Origin: Parashewanella tropica
GTDB taxonomy: Bacteria > Pseudomonadota > Gammaproteobacteria > Enterobacterales > Shewanellaceae
Direction of reading: 5' to 3'
NCBI RefSeq assembly: GCF_004358445.1
Contig: NZ_CP037951.1
Location: 669,501 to 733,500 of the forward strand
DNA: 64,000 bases
The notes under the pieces: model-generated
The model's input: only the letters and a program-made list of their open reading frames with translations
The model's database searches: none
Told to the model about the DNA's origin: nothing
In this document: positions 20,371-29,160 of the stretch, piece after piece
Layout: each line of letters begins with the position of its first letter
How positions within the stretch are numbered: the first letter of the stretch is position 1
Made by a program: the position numbers and the translations under genes

Positions 20371-21170
20371 TAGGTTACATCCATGTCGAAAAAATTCAGC
20401 GTGTTTTTATAGCATTGCTCAGCCAAATCCTTTAATGGCTGACCTCTAAGGTCTGCAATTGTCGCTGCGATATTTGGTAAATATTTCGGGTAATTAGTAC
20501 CCGATTTAGGTTTGGGTTTTAGATTCCTTGGTATTAGGTAAGGGCTGTCAGTTTCGAGTAAAATTCTGTTATCTGGTATATGTTTTACTGCTTCAGCAAG
20601 TTCTTGCCCTCGGCGTTCATCACAAATCCAGCCCGTGACTCCAATATATAAATCCATTGCTAGGCAATCTTGTAATTGCTTGGTGTCGCCAGTAAAGCAA
20701 TGTAAAACCGCTTTCGGAATAGCTGAACGGTACTTGCTAAGCAATTCAATAAACTCATCATGTGCGTCACGACAATGCATATAGATAGGTTTATTGAGCT
20801 CAGCGGCAATGTGTAATTGTTGCTCGAACGCATAGAGCTGATCTTGCTTAGGAGAGTAATTGCGATTGAAGTCGAGTCCACATTCACCTATGGCTACAAC
20901 CTGAGGGTGCTTTGCAAGTTCTATCAGGCGGTTCCGGCTATGACTATTCCAGCTGCTGGCATGGTGTGGATGCACGCCAGCAGTGGCAAATAATTGATTC
21001 GGATAATGGCTACAAGTGTTGATAACATCAGCAGATTCATCGAGATCACTTCCTATGATCACCATTGCCTCTACGTGATGTTGATTGGCTTCTTGTAAAA
21101 CAGTATCGAGTCGGTGTTCAAGTTTACTGCCGACGAGATTAACTCCGATATCAATATACTTTTCAGGCAA
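20370..21170 (-). CDS. tatD: TatD family metal-dependent DNase
   Basis: A TIM-barrel metallohydrolase, 3'-5' exonuclease on DNA in E. coli. The 266 residues align well with E. coli TatD: IDIGVNLVGSKLEH at the start, TAGVHPHHASSW, VAIGECGLDFNRNYS, HCRDAHDEF, CFTGDTKQLQ and LLETDSPYLIPRNL, with metal-binding His, Glu and Asp residues in place. The start codon is TTG at 21170, preceded by GGGAAAAG and three bases after the stop of the upstream gene. It is linked to the Tat operon only by position and is not part of the translocase. The next gene overlaps by one base. Confidence 0.93.
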   Translation of the reverse strand: MPEKYIDIGVNLVGSKLEHRLDTVLQEANQHHVEAMVIIGSDLDESADVINTCSHYPNQLFATAGVHPHHASSWNSHSRNRLIELAKHPQVVAIGECGLDFNRNYSPKQDQLYAFEQQLHIAAELNKPIYMHCRDAHDEFIELLSKYRSAIPKAVLHCFTGDTKQLQDCLAMDLYIGVTGWICDERRGQELAEAVKHIPDNRILLETDSPYLIPRNLKPKPKSGTNYPKYLPNIAATIADLRGQPLKDLAEQCYKNTLNFFDMDVT

Positions 21171-21173
21171 AAC

Positions 21174-21659
21174 TTACTTTTCCCTTTTTACTCGAATGGT
21201 ACTGTTGCGACCTTCCATTCCTAATAAAAATGAGCCTAGAGCGCCTTTTTTGATGTAAACCGTATCGCCTTTTTTGATTCGAAAACGGCGTGAATCGATT
21301 TGTTTCCAAGTTTGATTATTGGTAAAGCTAATTTTCATTGCACCATAAGGGTTTTTAGTAACTCTTGCGACCGTTAAGGTTAAACGTTCAATGGCATCAG
21401 GTTTAGGTTTTACGCGACCAAAATCATCTTCTGGTGCAACGACTGACACTGTAGGCTGCACTATATTTGATCTAACTACTGGGGATGAATCGCTAGAGTG
21501 ACTAGACGACGAATTGACAGATTTGGCTAAGTTATCGTAGCAAATTAATCTATCTAATTTGTCGTTGATGTTTTGACATTGTGAAAGTTTGGCTTCAATG
21601 CTCGCAAAACTCGGAGCTGAAAATACGATTGCTGCGAGAGCTAACCATCCGTATCGCAT
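21174..21659 (-). CDS. Exported hypothetical protein with Cys motif, 161 aa
   Basis: A signal peptide (MRYGWLALAAIVFSAPSFAS) is followed by LSQCQNINDKLDRLICYDNLA. This C-x(3)-I-x(6)-RL-x-CYD-x-LA pattern recurs in many small exported gammaproteobacterial proteins, including VasI-like ones. A Ser-rich linker (about residues 50-70) and a beta-rich C-terminal domain with KKGDTVYIKKGALGSFLL follow. The two cysteines probably form a disulphide in the periplasm. ATG is preceded by AAGGA. It sits between tatC and tatD on the same strand. Its promoter region carries a short ACTAGA tandem repeat. No function is known to me. Confidence 0.75.
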   Translation of the reverse strand: MRYGWLALAAIVFSAPSFASIEAKLSQCQNINDKLDRLICYDNLAKSVNSSSSHSSDSSPVVRSNIVQPTVSVVAPEDDFGRVKPKPDAIERLTLTVARVTKNPYGAMKISFTNNQTWKQIDSRRFRIKKGDTVYIKKGALGSFLLGMEGRNSTIRVKREK

Positions 21660-21690
21660 AGTCTGTATCCTTTTCGTTATAAGTATTAGT

Positions 21691-21714
21691 ACTAGAACTA
21701 GAACTAGAACTATT
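21691..21714. repeat. Short tandem repeat ACTAGA, about four units
   Basis: ACTAGA repeats three times and is followed by the imperfect unit ACTATT, 32-55 bases upstream of the start of the exported 161-aa protein. The unit length of six would alter promoter spacing if copy number slipped. Confidence 0.7.
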
Positions 21715-21744
21715 CTCGTTGAAGACAGATACTACAACGAGAAT
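21712..21744 (-). terminator. Hairpin behind tatC
   Basis: Perfect ten-base stem ATTCTCGTTG (21712-21721) and CAACGAGAAT (21735-21744) with a 13-base loop, 25 bases after the tatC stop. There is no T-run behind it on the minus strand, so it may be a partial terminator or stability hairpin for the tat transcript. Confidence 0.5.
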
Positions 21745-21768
21745 GGGGGAACATGCACGAAAAATGCG

Positions 21769-22542
21769 TTAATCTTTTGGAATGATGCTATTTTCTGAAT
21801 CGTCTTTCGCTTCAGCTTTGTCCCCAGTGGATTTCGGACGATAAAAACGTGCCGCAATTAAACCACCTTCAAACAGCAACAGCATAGGAACGGCCAACAT
21901 GGTTTGCGAGATGATGTCTGGTGGCGTTAACAGCATACCAATGACAAATGCTGCAACGACAATATAAGGTCGCTTGGCACTTAAATCTTCGACAGAAGTG
22001 ACACCCGCCCAACATAACAGCACCACAGCAATTGGGATTTCAAACGCTAACCCAAACGCAAAAAATAACTTTAACACAAAGGTTAAGTAGCTATTTATGT
22101 CGGTAGCAATTTGTACGCCTTCTGGTGCAACACTAGTAAAGAAGCCAAAGACCACGGGAAAGACGACAAAGTAGGCAAAAGCAATCCCTAAATAAAACAG
22201 CAAGGTACTGCTGAATAGTAAAGGTGCGATCAGGCGCTTTTCGTGTTTATACAACCCTGGGGCAACGAATGACCATATCTGATAAAGCACATAAGGAATG
22301 GCAATAAAGAAGGATAAGATCAAGGTCAGCTTAAAGGGAGCAAAAAAAGGCGCAGCGACTTCGGTGGCAATCATGCTACCACCGGCTGGAAGCGTGCTCA
22401 TTAAAGGAACGGACACAAAGTGATAAATGTCTCTTGCCCAATACACTAAGCACATAAATACAAAGAGTATACTACCAACTGCTTTTAGAACCTTATTACG
22501 AAGTTCCAGCAAGTGGCTGATCAAAGGTTGTTGCTCTGCCAT
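21769..22542 (-). CDS. tatC: Sec-independent protein translocase TatC
   Basis: Core receptor of the twin-arginine translocase, which exports folded proteins; inner membrane with six helices. The 257-residue protein begins [20 protein letters not shown], the conserved cytoplasmic segment that binds signal peptides. It contains FSFVAPGLY-type features ([15 protein letters not shown]), the F-x-FG-like stretch [12 protein letters not shown], and ends in a charged tail. It follows tatB by three bases. Last of tatABC; substrates must be found elsewhere in the genome. Confidence 0.96.
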   Translation of the reverse strand: MAEQQPLISHLLELRNKVLKAVGSILFVFMCLVYWARDIYHFVSVPLMSTLPAGGSMIATEVAAPFFAPFKLTLILSFFIAIPYVLYQIWSFVAPGLYKHEKRLIAPLLFSSTLLFYLGIAFAYFVVFPVVFGFFTSVAPEGVQIATDINSYLTFVLKLFFAFGLAFEIPIAVVLLCWAGVTSVEDLSAKRPYIVVAAFVIGMLLTPPDIISQTMLAVPMLLLFEGGLIAARFYRPKSTGDKAEAKDDSENSIIPKD

Positions 22543-22545
22543 AGT

Positions 22546-22965
22546 TTATCCGTTGTGATCTGTCGACGGCTTAGACGCTGTTTCTGCTTTAACAGCAGGA
22601 GCCTCTTTAGGTTCTTCCTCTGAAATCGCTGGCTTTTCAACTTTTTCAGAAGAAGGAGCATCGTCATCGACCTTATAAGGTCGGTTGACGGATTCAGCCG
22701 CTTGCTTGAGCTTGTCAATTGACTCTTGTAATTCAGGAGACAAATTCGCTAGCCCTTTGCTTTCTGCTTCTTTCAGATCTTTATGCAGTTGCTCAATGTT
22801 TAACTCTTGTTCCAGTTCATCTTTCACTGAGTTAACCATGCGCTTAATTGCTTTGATCCAGCTTGCTACTGTACGAACTGCGACTGGCAGGCGCTCAGGT
22901 CCAAGTACAACGAGACCAATAATACCTATCAGCAACAGCTCCATAAAGCCGATGCCATCAAACAT
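22546..22965 (-). CDS. tatB: Sec-independent protein translocase TatB
   Basis: Single N-terminal membrane helix ([20 protein letters not shown]) followed by the conserved [16 protein letters not shown] hinge and an amphipathic helix, then a charged Ala/Glu/Pro/Lys-rich tail, 139 residues in all. The Glu in the membrane helix (FMELL) and the LGPERLP motif identify TatB rather than TatA. It forms the substrate receptor with TatC. Six bases separate it from tatA and three from tatC. Confidence 0.95.
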   Translation of the reverse strand: MFDGIGFMELLLIGIIGLVVLGPERLPVAVRTVASWIKAIKRMVNSVKDELEQELNIEQLHKDLKEAESKGLANLSPELQESIDKLKQAAESVNRPYKVDDDAPSSEKVEKPAISEEEPKEAPAVKAETASKPSTDHNG

Positions 22966-22971
22966 AGCTGG

Positions 22972-23205
22972 TTACGCCTGTTCTTTGTCTTTTGTTTCAG
23001 TGGTGGTTTTGGTGTCAACGTCAGCCGTTTTGTTTGCTGCGGTTTCATCGGTCAAAGACTTTTTGTCTTCTTCTGACATGGCGTTTTTAAAGCCTTTTAC
23101 AGCACCGCCTAAGTCGCTACCAATGTTACGCAGTTTTTTCGTTCCAAACAGTAAAACCACGATGACGGCAATAATAAGTAGTTGCCAAATGCTAATACCA
23201 GCCAT
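22972..23205 (-). CDS. tatA: Sec-independent protein translocase TatA
   Basis: Pore-forming or membrane-thinning subunit, 77 residues. The start [20 protein letters not shown] is followed by the [20 protein letters not shown] amphipathic helix; the Gln in the membrane helix and the FGTKKL hinge are family hallmarks. The tail is rich in Lys, Asp and Thr. ATG is preceded by AGGAG. It begins 29 bases after ubiB and leads tatABC. Confidence 0.95.
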   Translation of the reverse strand: MAGISIWQLLIIAVIVVLLFGTKKLRNIGSDLGGAVKGFKNAMSEEDKKSLTDETAANKTADVDTKTTTETKDKEQA

Positions 23206-23234
23206 GAAATACTCCTAATTTTCTCAATTAAAAT

Positions 23235-24875
23235 CTACGATTTAGGTCGTGTGAACCAACCAATTAACCAGACTCCGACACCTAAACCTATACAACCTTG
23301 TGCCAACATAGGATACGCACTTTGTGTAAACAAAAAGGTGCCACAAATCAATAAAACGGCCGAACTTATCAATAAATAGTGACTTTTATGTAACTGTTGT
23401 TGATGTTTAAGGTATTTATTTAGCATATCTTGCTGTGAACCTAACATCTTTCTGCCGAGTTTTAAGTTGTCGTACACCAACTCTGGCAATTCGGGTAACT
23501 TTTCTGACCAAAATGGCAAGTTCGATTTTGCCTTTTGATAAAAGGCCTTAGGCCCCACTTGCTCTGACATCCAGTTTTCTAAAAAGGGCTTAGCCGTTTG
23601 CCACAAATCGAGTTGAGGATACAACTGTCTTCCTAATCCCTCAATATAAAGCAATGTTTTCTGAAGAAGAATTAATTGTGGCTGTACAATTAATTCGAAA
23701 CGTCTTGCTGTTCTAAATAGCTCAAGCAGTACATGCCCAAATGAAATTTCGTGAAGCGGTTTATTGAACATGGGCTCACACATGGCTTTAACCGCTTGTT
23801 CAAAAGCAACCACATCTGTGTCTCCAGAAATCCAACCTGACTCAATATAAAGATGGGCGATGCGTTGATAATCTCGATTGAAAAACGCCAAAAAGTTTTC
23901 AGCTAAATAGCGTTTATCAGATTCACTTAACACGCCCATGATCCCGCAATCTAAGCCGATATAATAAGGATTGTCAGGATGCTCTTTGGAGATAAAAATA
24001 TTGCCCGGATGCATGTCGGCATGGAAAAAATTATCTCGAAACACTTGAGTAAAAAAGATTTCAACGCCGCGCTCTGCCAGCAGTTTAAAATTAGTACCTT
24101 GGGCGGTGAGCTCTTCAATATTAGCAACGGGAATACCGTCGATACGTTCCATTACCATTAAGCGACGATGGCATAATTCTTCATAAACGAATGGAATATA
24201 AAGTGAATCAGAATTTAGAAAGTTGTTTCTAAGTTTTGTGGCGTTATGAGCTTCTAACTTTAAATCCAGCTCGCCAAGAATGGTATTTTTATAATCCGCG
24301 ATGACATCGGCAGGGCGAAAGCGGCGGCTGTTACCAAGCAGTTTTTCAAGTGTCTGGCTGACTTGCTCCATCAAGGTAATATCAGCATGGATTTGTTGCT
24401 CAATATTCGGACGCAGTACTTTCAATACCACGGGAGCGCCATTGGACTTCAATGTGGCGCAATGTACTTGCGCAATCGAAGCTGAGGCGAGTGGCGTATC
24501 GTCAAAATCATCAAAGTGAGTATCAATGCTTGTCCCAAGTTCAGCTTCAATGGCTTTTCTTGCAAGCTCTGATGCAAACGGTGGCACTCTGTCTTGTAAT
24601 TTCGCCAGCTCTTGCGCCCATTCGTCACTGAGTAAATCACGGCGAGTAGACAACATTTGTCCGAGTTTAATGTAGACCGGACCCAGTTCCAGCATCGCAA
24701 GCCTGAAACGTTCACCACCGGCTAAGGATTTGTGTTTGTTTCGGATCCAGAAAAAGCTACTGCGAAGCAGACGAAAGTACCAAGGCTTAAGCTTTTTGGG
24801 TAAGAGTTCATCAAGACCGAATTGCAGTAGTACCTTGATGATGTGATATCCACGTCGGATCCCTGTGATGCTCAT
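23235..24875 (-). CDS. ubiB: Ubiquinone biosynthesis kinase-like protein UbiB
   Basis: Atypical kinase/ATPase of the ADCK/COQ8 family needed for ubiquinone synthesis and probably for lipid precursor handling at the membrane. The 546 residues equal the E. coli length. Motifs: the KxGQ signature [16 protein letters not shown], the alanine-rich nucleotide loop [11 protein letters not shown], the catalytic [10 protein letters not shown] and GLDCGIMG as DFG equivalent. Two transmembrane helices close the protein. ATG overlaps the ubiJ stop by one base (TAATG). The order ubiE-ubiJ-ubiB is that of E. coli. Confidence 0.96.
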   Translation of the reverse strand: MSITGIRRGYHIIKVLLQFGLDELLPKKLKPWYFRLLRSSFFWIRNKHKSLAGGERFRLAMLELGPVYIKLGQMLSTRRDLLSDEWAQELAKLQDRVPPFASELARKAIEAELGTSIDTHFDDFDDTPLASASIAQVHCATLKSNGAPVVLKVLRPNIEQQIHADITLMEQVSQTLEKLLGNSRRFRPADVIADYKNTILGELDLKLEAHNATKLRNNFLNSDSLYIPFVYEELCHRRLMVMERIDGIPVANIEELTAQGTNFKLLAERGVEIFFTQVFRDNFFHADMHPGNIFISKEHPDNPYYIGLDCGIMGVLSESDKRYLAENFLAFFNRDYQRIAHLYIESGWISGDTDVVAFEQAVKAMCEPMFNKPLHEISFGHVLLELFRTARRFELIVQPQLILLQKTLLYIEGLGRQLYPQLDLWQTAKPFLENWMSEQVGPKAFYQKAKSNLPFWSEKLPELPELVYDNLKLGRKMLGSQQDMLNKYLKHQQQLHKSHYLLISSAVLLICGTFLFTQSAYPMLAQGCIGLGVGVWLIGWFTRPKS

Positions 24876-25492
24876 TAGTTAACTTGCTTCCTTAAGGTTG
24901 CAATCCGCTGAGCTAATTGCTCAGCTTCGGTTTCAAGTGTTTCTAGCCTATCTTGGAAATGAATAAATTCAATCTTGTGGGGCGCCAGCTTATATTCTTC
25001 AAGGGCTAATTCGGCAAGGTGATCTTTAGTGCGAGACATCACCTTGGTAACATCGGCTTTTAATTGTTTCAAGCCTGTTTGTAGCCAGTGAGCGGGCGCA
25101 TCGCCAATCACCTTCGCCATTACTTCTGCCCAATCAAACGATAACTGTTGCAGATAGTGATTAAAGTTCTGCAGCAATGTTAAATCGCCATCGAGTTGAA
25201 GTTTATCGGCTTTGATAAGCTCGGTAAGGTTAGCGCCTTCCGTTAAGCGATATAAGGTAGTGGCATCCGCATGGACACTAACATCAGCCTCATCAGGATA
25301 TTGGCTCATCACTAAGATTTGCTCACCGCCGATAAAATACAGTGGAAACGGTAATTGCTTCAGCTGGATCTTAATGACTTTGCCTTTAAGCTTACTTTGC
25401 TCGGCATTAAGGTGAGGGTTTAATTTAGCGAGTTGAGTAAGTGCCGTTTCAACGACACTCACACACACTAAGGCCAGTTGATGCGAAGACAT
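24875..25492 (-). CDS. ubiJ: Ubiquinone biosynthesis accessory factor UbiJ
   Basis: An SCP2-domain lipid-binding protein that, with UbiK, holds ubiquinone precursors for the soluble Ubi metabolon. The 205-residue protein has an N-terminal SCP2-like domain (about residues 15-110, including [18 protein letters not shown]) and a C-terminal coiled coil ([20 protein letters not shown]). Both ends overlap neighbours by one base (ubiE stop and ubiB start), so the three ubi genes are translationally coupled. Confidence 0.92.
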   Translation of the reverse strand: MSSHQLALVCVSVVETALTQLAKLNPHLNAEQSKLKGKVIKIQLKQLPFPLYFIGGEQILVMSQYPDEADVSVHADATTLYRLTEGANLTELIKADKLQLDGDLTLLQNFNHYLQQLSFDWAEVMAKVIGDAPAHWLQTGLKQLKADVTKVMSRTKDHLAELALEEYKLAPHKIEFIHFQDRLETLETEAEQLAQRIATLRKQVN

Positions 25493-26247
25493 TAGAACTT
25501 GTATCCGCGGTGTAGAGCGACGATACCGTCAGTCATATTGGTATAGTCAACTTGCTCAAGTCCGGCATCAATCATCATCTGTTTTAGCGTGTCTTGATCG
25601 GGATGCATACGAATCGATTCAGCGAGGTATTCGTAGCTGTCAGCATCATTGGTGATCAGTTTGCCCATTTGAGGAATGACTTTGAAACTGTATAAGTCAT
25701 ACACTTTTTTCATGATGTCATGCTGTGGTTTCGAGAACTCCAGCACCAATAACTTGCCGCCGGGTTTTAACACGCGCTGCATTGAGCGGAGCGCTGCGTC
25801 TTTATCGGTCACATTTCGAAGACCAAAAGCAATGGTGATGATGTCGAAATGATTATCAGGGAATGGTAGGGCTTCGGCATTGGCCTGAACGTAACTGACA
25901 TTGCCGACAATGCCTCTATCGCGTAGTTTATCGCGACCAACTTTGAGCATAGAGTCATTAATATCAGCCAAGGTTACCGAGCCTGTAGGCCCGACAATTT
26001 GTGAAAACTTAGCAGTAAGATCGCCGGTACCTCCTGCTAAATCTAGGATTTTCATCCCCGGACGTGCAGCAGCTGTTTCAATGGTAAAGCGCTTCCAAAA
26101 GCGGTGGATACCCAATGACATGACATCATTCATGATGTCGTATTTAGCGGCAACCGAATGAAAAACATCAGCCACTAAATCGGCTTTTTTGTCGGCATCA
26201 ACGGTCTTGTAACCAAAATGGGTTTGTTTTGAGCCACCATCAGACAT
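25492..26247 (-). CDS. ubiE: Ubiquinone/menaquinone C-methyltransferase UbiE
   Basis: SAM-dependent C-methylation in ubiquinone and menaquinone synthesis. The 251-residue length equals E. coli UbiE. The SAM-binding motif is [12 protein letters not shown] (about residue 66), with [14 protein letters not shown] following, and the conserved FGLRNVTD and EFSKP segments are present. It heads the minus-strand run ubiE-ubiJ-ubiB-tatABC. ATG is at 26247; the 101-base gap upstream should hold the operon promoter. Confidence 0.97.
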   Translation of the reverse strand: MSDGGSKQTHFGYKTVDADKKADLVADVFHSVAAKYDIMNDVMSLGIHRFWKRFTIETAAARPGMKILDLAGGTGDLTAKFSQIVGPTGSVTLADINDSMLKVGRDKLRDRGIVGNVSYVQANAEALPFPDNHFDIITIAFGLRNVTDKDAALRSMQRVLKPGGKLLVLEFSKPQHDIMKKVYDLYSFKVIPQMGKLITNDADSYEYLAESIRMHPDQDTLKQMMIDAGLEQVDYTNMTDGIVALHRGYKF

Positions 26248-26348
26248 GGTCTTGGTATCCTGTATTGTTTCACATCTTTCTAACGAGCATTATACCCACC
26301 AAAGTTCAAAAGTGTATCTTTGTAAAAGAGTTACTCTTTATTGGGAGA

Positions 26349-27368
26349 TTAATCTTTGTGCAATCGACCTTGGATATAGGCATAGATCAATTCAGCTAAG
26401 CTTTGCCCCACTTGTTTCATTCCTTCATCGCTTGAAATAGGATGAGTTTTGGCAGCAGGCTCCGCAAAATGCACATAGCGACAATCGCTATGCTTAGCCA
26501 TGTAATGGATATAATGGGCGGCATCCATCAGTGGAATACCTGCATAAGTGACGGCACTAGAAGGAAATGTCGCAATGGCGTCGACATCAAGTTCTAATCC
26601 TACGGGCAGTTTACATTGAACAAGTTTGTCGGCAATTTGAGCTAAGGCATCAGCGAGGGAGATTTCTCGTCTTACCCAAATTTGTTGCAAGCTGTGCCAG
26701 CTGCCACCAAAGTCTTTGAGTTGCTTAAGGTTAGCGGCACTGTTTTTAAGTTCGTGTAAACCCAGCACATGATAACAAGCCAGTGTTCCTTCCGATGCCG
26801 CATAACTAAAGCCATTACCACTGTGGCGACCTTCTTTTAGACGAAAATCAGAATGAGGATCGAGGTTGACCGCCGCCATTGGAGAGTCAAAACTCTGTTT
26901 TGCTGCGGTTAATAGTCCATAAGCGTTGTTGTGACCGCCACCGATAACTATTGGCTCAAGCCCTGTTTCAAAAATAGCTTTAGCTATCTCGATGACTCGT
27001 TGATCGATAACTTCTGCATTGGCTCGGAGCTGTTCAGTTGAAGCGTTTTCAACAACAAGATCACTACAATCAATTTCACCCCAAATGGCACATTCAGAGC
27101 CATTAAGATAATCATTACTTTGCAAATTGATCCATTGGCTAATGGCCGCTTTAAAACCGTCACCACTGCCACCACGACCTAAATTACCTTGTGGGCCAAT
27201 ATCTTCGTTAACACCAATAAGGACAAATTGGATGCCTTGTTGTTTTAGTTCGATTAGCTGGCTGGCTTGGCTAACAAAATGGATTTGGTTCCCAATACGA
27301 GTCTCTCCTTCTCGTACTGCTAACCATGGTTTTATTGTTGAAGCTGAATACGGAATAAACCATTGCAT
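26349..27368 (-). CDS. Arginase-family hydrolase (formimidoylglutamase-like)
   Basis: A ureohydrolase-fold enzyme with a dinuclear manganese site. Metal motifs are visible in order: GGGHNNAYG (about residue 198), NLDPHSDFR (about 220) and ELDVDAIA (about 295). Active members cleave guanidino or formimino groups (arginase, agmatinase, HutG). Relatives in Shewanella are usually labelled formimidoylglutamase, but no other hut gene is nearby and the third motif lacks the usual DP, so the substrate is open. The 339-residue protein starts with ATG at 27368 with GGA nine bases upstream. It stands alone between ubiE and the divergent NAD(P)HX repair gene. Confidence 0.8.
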   Translation of the reverse strand: MQWFIPYSASTIKPWLAVREGETRIGNQIHFVSQASQLIELKQQGIQFVLIGVNEDIGPQGNLGRGGSGDGFKAAISQWINLQSNDYLNGSECAIWGEIDCSDLVVENASTEQLRANAEVIDQRVIEIAKAIFETGLEPIVIGGGHNNAYGLLTAAKQSFDSPMAAVNLDPHSDFRLKEGRHSGNGFSYAASEGTLACYHVLGLHELKNSAANLKQLKDFGGSWHSLQQIWVRREISLADALAQIADKLVQCKLPVGLELDVDAIATFPSSAVTYAGIPLMDAAHYIHYMAKHSDCRYVHFAEPAAKTHPISSDEGMKQVGQSLAELIYAYIQGRLHKD

Positions 27369-27552
27369 ATTTTTTTATCCATTAGGGTGGTGATTATCGC
27401 ATTTTTGCGCTTTTTCTGATTTAGGTCATGCTCTGCGGTAAAAGCGTTTGCTAACCTGTGAGCTAAACCGTCTGGCAAGGCTTGCCCTCTGGTCACAAAA
27501 TGGTGACCTATCTACCTACATTACTACTCACATTATTATGGAGAAGAACACC

Positions 27553-29028
27553 ATGACGAACAAGAGATTGCCTAATGAGCTATACAATGTTGAGCAAGTT
27601 CGTCAAGCAGAAATCGATGCGAGCCAAACGATAAATGGTGGCTTATATCAATTAGTTGAAAAAGCGGGAGCAGCAGCATTTCAATGGCTACAGCAACACC
27701 AAGCATCGGCAAAGCGCGTCTTGATTTTAGTGGGTAGTGGTAATAACGGTGCAGATGGATTGGTATTGGCTCGTTTGTTAGTCGAGCATGGTTATCAAGT
27801 CGATGTGATGGGACTGTTGCGCCCTGTGAATTCCAGTGAATATGGGCAAGCCTTACAAGCTTTGCAAGCTGTAAATGTACAAGTACAGTCTATTGATCTT
27901 GATATTTTCGACAAAGTTGATGTGATTATTGATGCTTTGTTTGGAACTGGGTTATCCCGCCCGTTATCAGAAGAGTTTCAGAGCCTAATCAAAGGCATTA
28001 ATCGAAGTTCAGCTTTTCGTTTGTCACTGGATGTGCCTTCAGGCATTAATGCCAATTCTGGTGTCGGTGTTTTTGCCGTGGCTGCGGATGCTACCATTGT
28101 ATTTGGAGCCTTAAAAAGAGGGCTATTTACTTATCAAGCGCGCCATTTTTGTGGACAAATCTTTTTTGCTGACATCGGATTAGCTGAATTTTTGCCAGAA
28201 ACCGACACATTCAGGTTTGATTGTCATGATATTCAGGGGATTTTAGGTAAGCGTGCTCGTCATGCACATAAAGGTGACTTTGGGCGGGTGAATGTAGTAG
28301 GCGGTGATCTTGGTATGCCCGGTGCGGTTCGACTCAGCGCAGAAGCCTGCTTTAGAGCTGGAAGTGGCTTGGTTGCTGTAGTGAGTAGACCTGAGCATCA
28401 GCATATCGTTTTGACAGGCTGCCCTGAGTTAATGTTTTGTTCAGCAGAATTTATCGATATGGATGTTTATCACCGTTTAGGGTGGGCTGATGTTTTAGTG
28501 TTGGGACCGGGACTTGGAAGGCAAGATTGGGGACAGAATTTATTTAAAGCGACCAGCTTAAGTGGAAAACCAAGTGTGATTGATGCCGATGCCCTGAATA
28601 TCTTGAGTAAAGACCCTGTAAAGCAGGACGATTGGGTACTGACTCCACACTCGGGTGAGGCGGCAAGATTACTGGATTGTAGCGTCGAAGAAATTGAACG
28701 TGACCGTTTTACTGCTGTAAAACAACTACAACAAAAGTATGGCGGAGTGGCTGTTCTAAAAGGAGCCGGAACCTTAATTTGCGATGGTAAGCAAACCATA
28801 GTCGCAACCGTGGGTAATCCGGGCTTATCCAGTGGTGGTTGTGGTGATGTTCTATCAGGGATTATTGGTGCCATGATGGCGCAGGGGTTATCACCGATGC
28901 AAGCCGCTTATACTGGCGTTATTGTTCATGGCTGTGCAGCAGATAAAGCCGCTGAAAAAGGAGAGCGAGGCATGCTCGCCAGTGACTTAATGGAGCCTAT
29001 TCGCCAAGTCGTAAACAGCCTTGGCTAA
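27553..29028 (+). CDS. nnr: Bifunctional NAD(P)H-hydrate epimerase / ADP-dependent dehydratase
   Basis: Repairs hydrated NADH and NADPH: the N-terminal YjeF_N domain epimerises NAD(P)HX, the C-terminal ribokinase-like domain dehydrates the S form with ADP. The epimerase motif GSGNNGADGLVLAR is near residue 60 and the dehydratase motifs DADALNIL and GNPGLSSGGCGDVLSG follow near 355 and 425. The frame is open from 27448, but ATG at 27553 has GGAGAAG seven bases upstream and gives 491 residues, close to the E. coli protein. In many relatives tsaE follows; here it does not. Confidence 0.93.
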   Translation: MTNKRLPNELYNVEQVRQAEIDASQTINGGLYQLVEKAGAAAFQWLQQHQASAKRVLILVGSGNNGADGLVLARLLVEHGYQVDVMGLLRPVNSSEYGQALQALQAVNVQVQSIDLDIFDKVDVIIDALFGTGLSRPLSEEFQSLIKGINRSSAFRLSLDVPSGINANSGVGVFAVAADATIVFGALKRGLFTYQARHFCGQIFFADIGLAEFLPETDTFRFDCHDIQGILGKRARHAHKGDFGRVNVVGGDLGMPGAVRLSAEACFRAGSGLVAVVSRPEHQHIVLTGCPELMFCSAEFIDMDVYHRLGWADVLVLGPGLGRQDWGQNLFKATSLSGKPSVIDADALNILSKDPVKQDDWVLTPHSGEAARLLDCSVEEIERDRFTAVKQLQQKYGGVAVLKGAGTLICDGKQTIVATVGNPGLSSGGCGDVLSGIIGAMMAQGLSPMQAAYTGVIVHGCAADKAAEKGERGMLASDLMEPIRQVVNSLG

Positions 29029-29160
29029 TACCTTGTTTTGACCGAAATATGCCATTAATAGTGTTATAACAACTCTGTTTTTTGACTACTTTACGCCCCT
29101 CGCTAAGTTACAAGAAGTGTGAACCTTCGGTTAATCTTTTTTCATTTCGATAAGATTAAA

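Noticed and set aside
22685-23218. 177-codon plus-strand frame over tatA and tatB
   Set aside because: Antisense to clear tatA and tatB genes; no family match.
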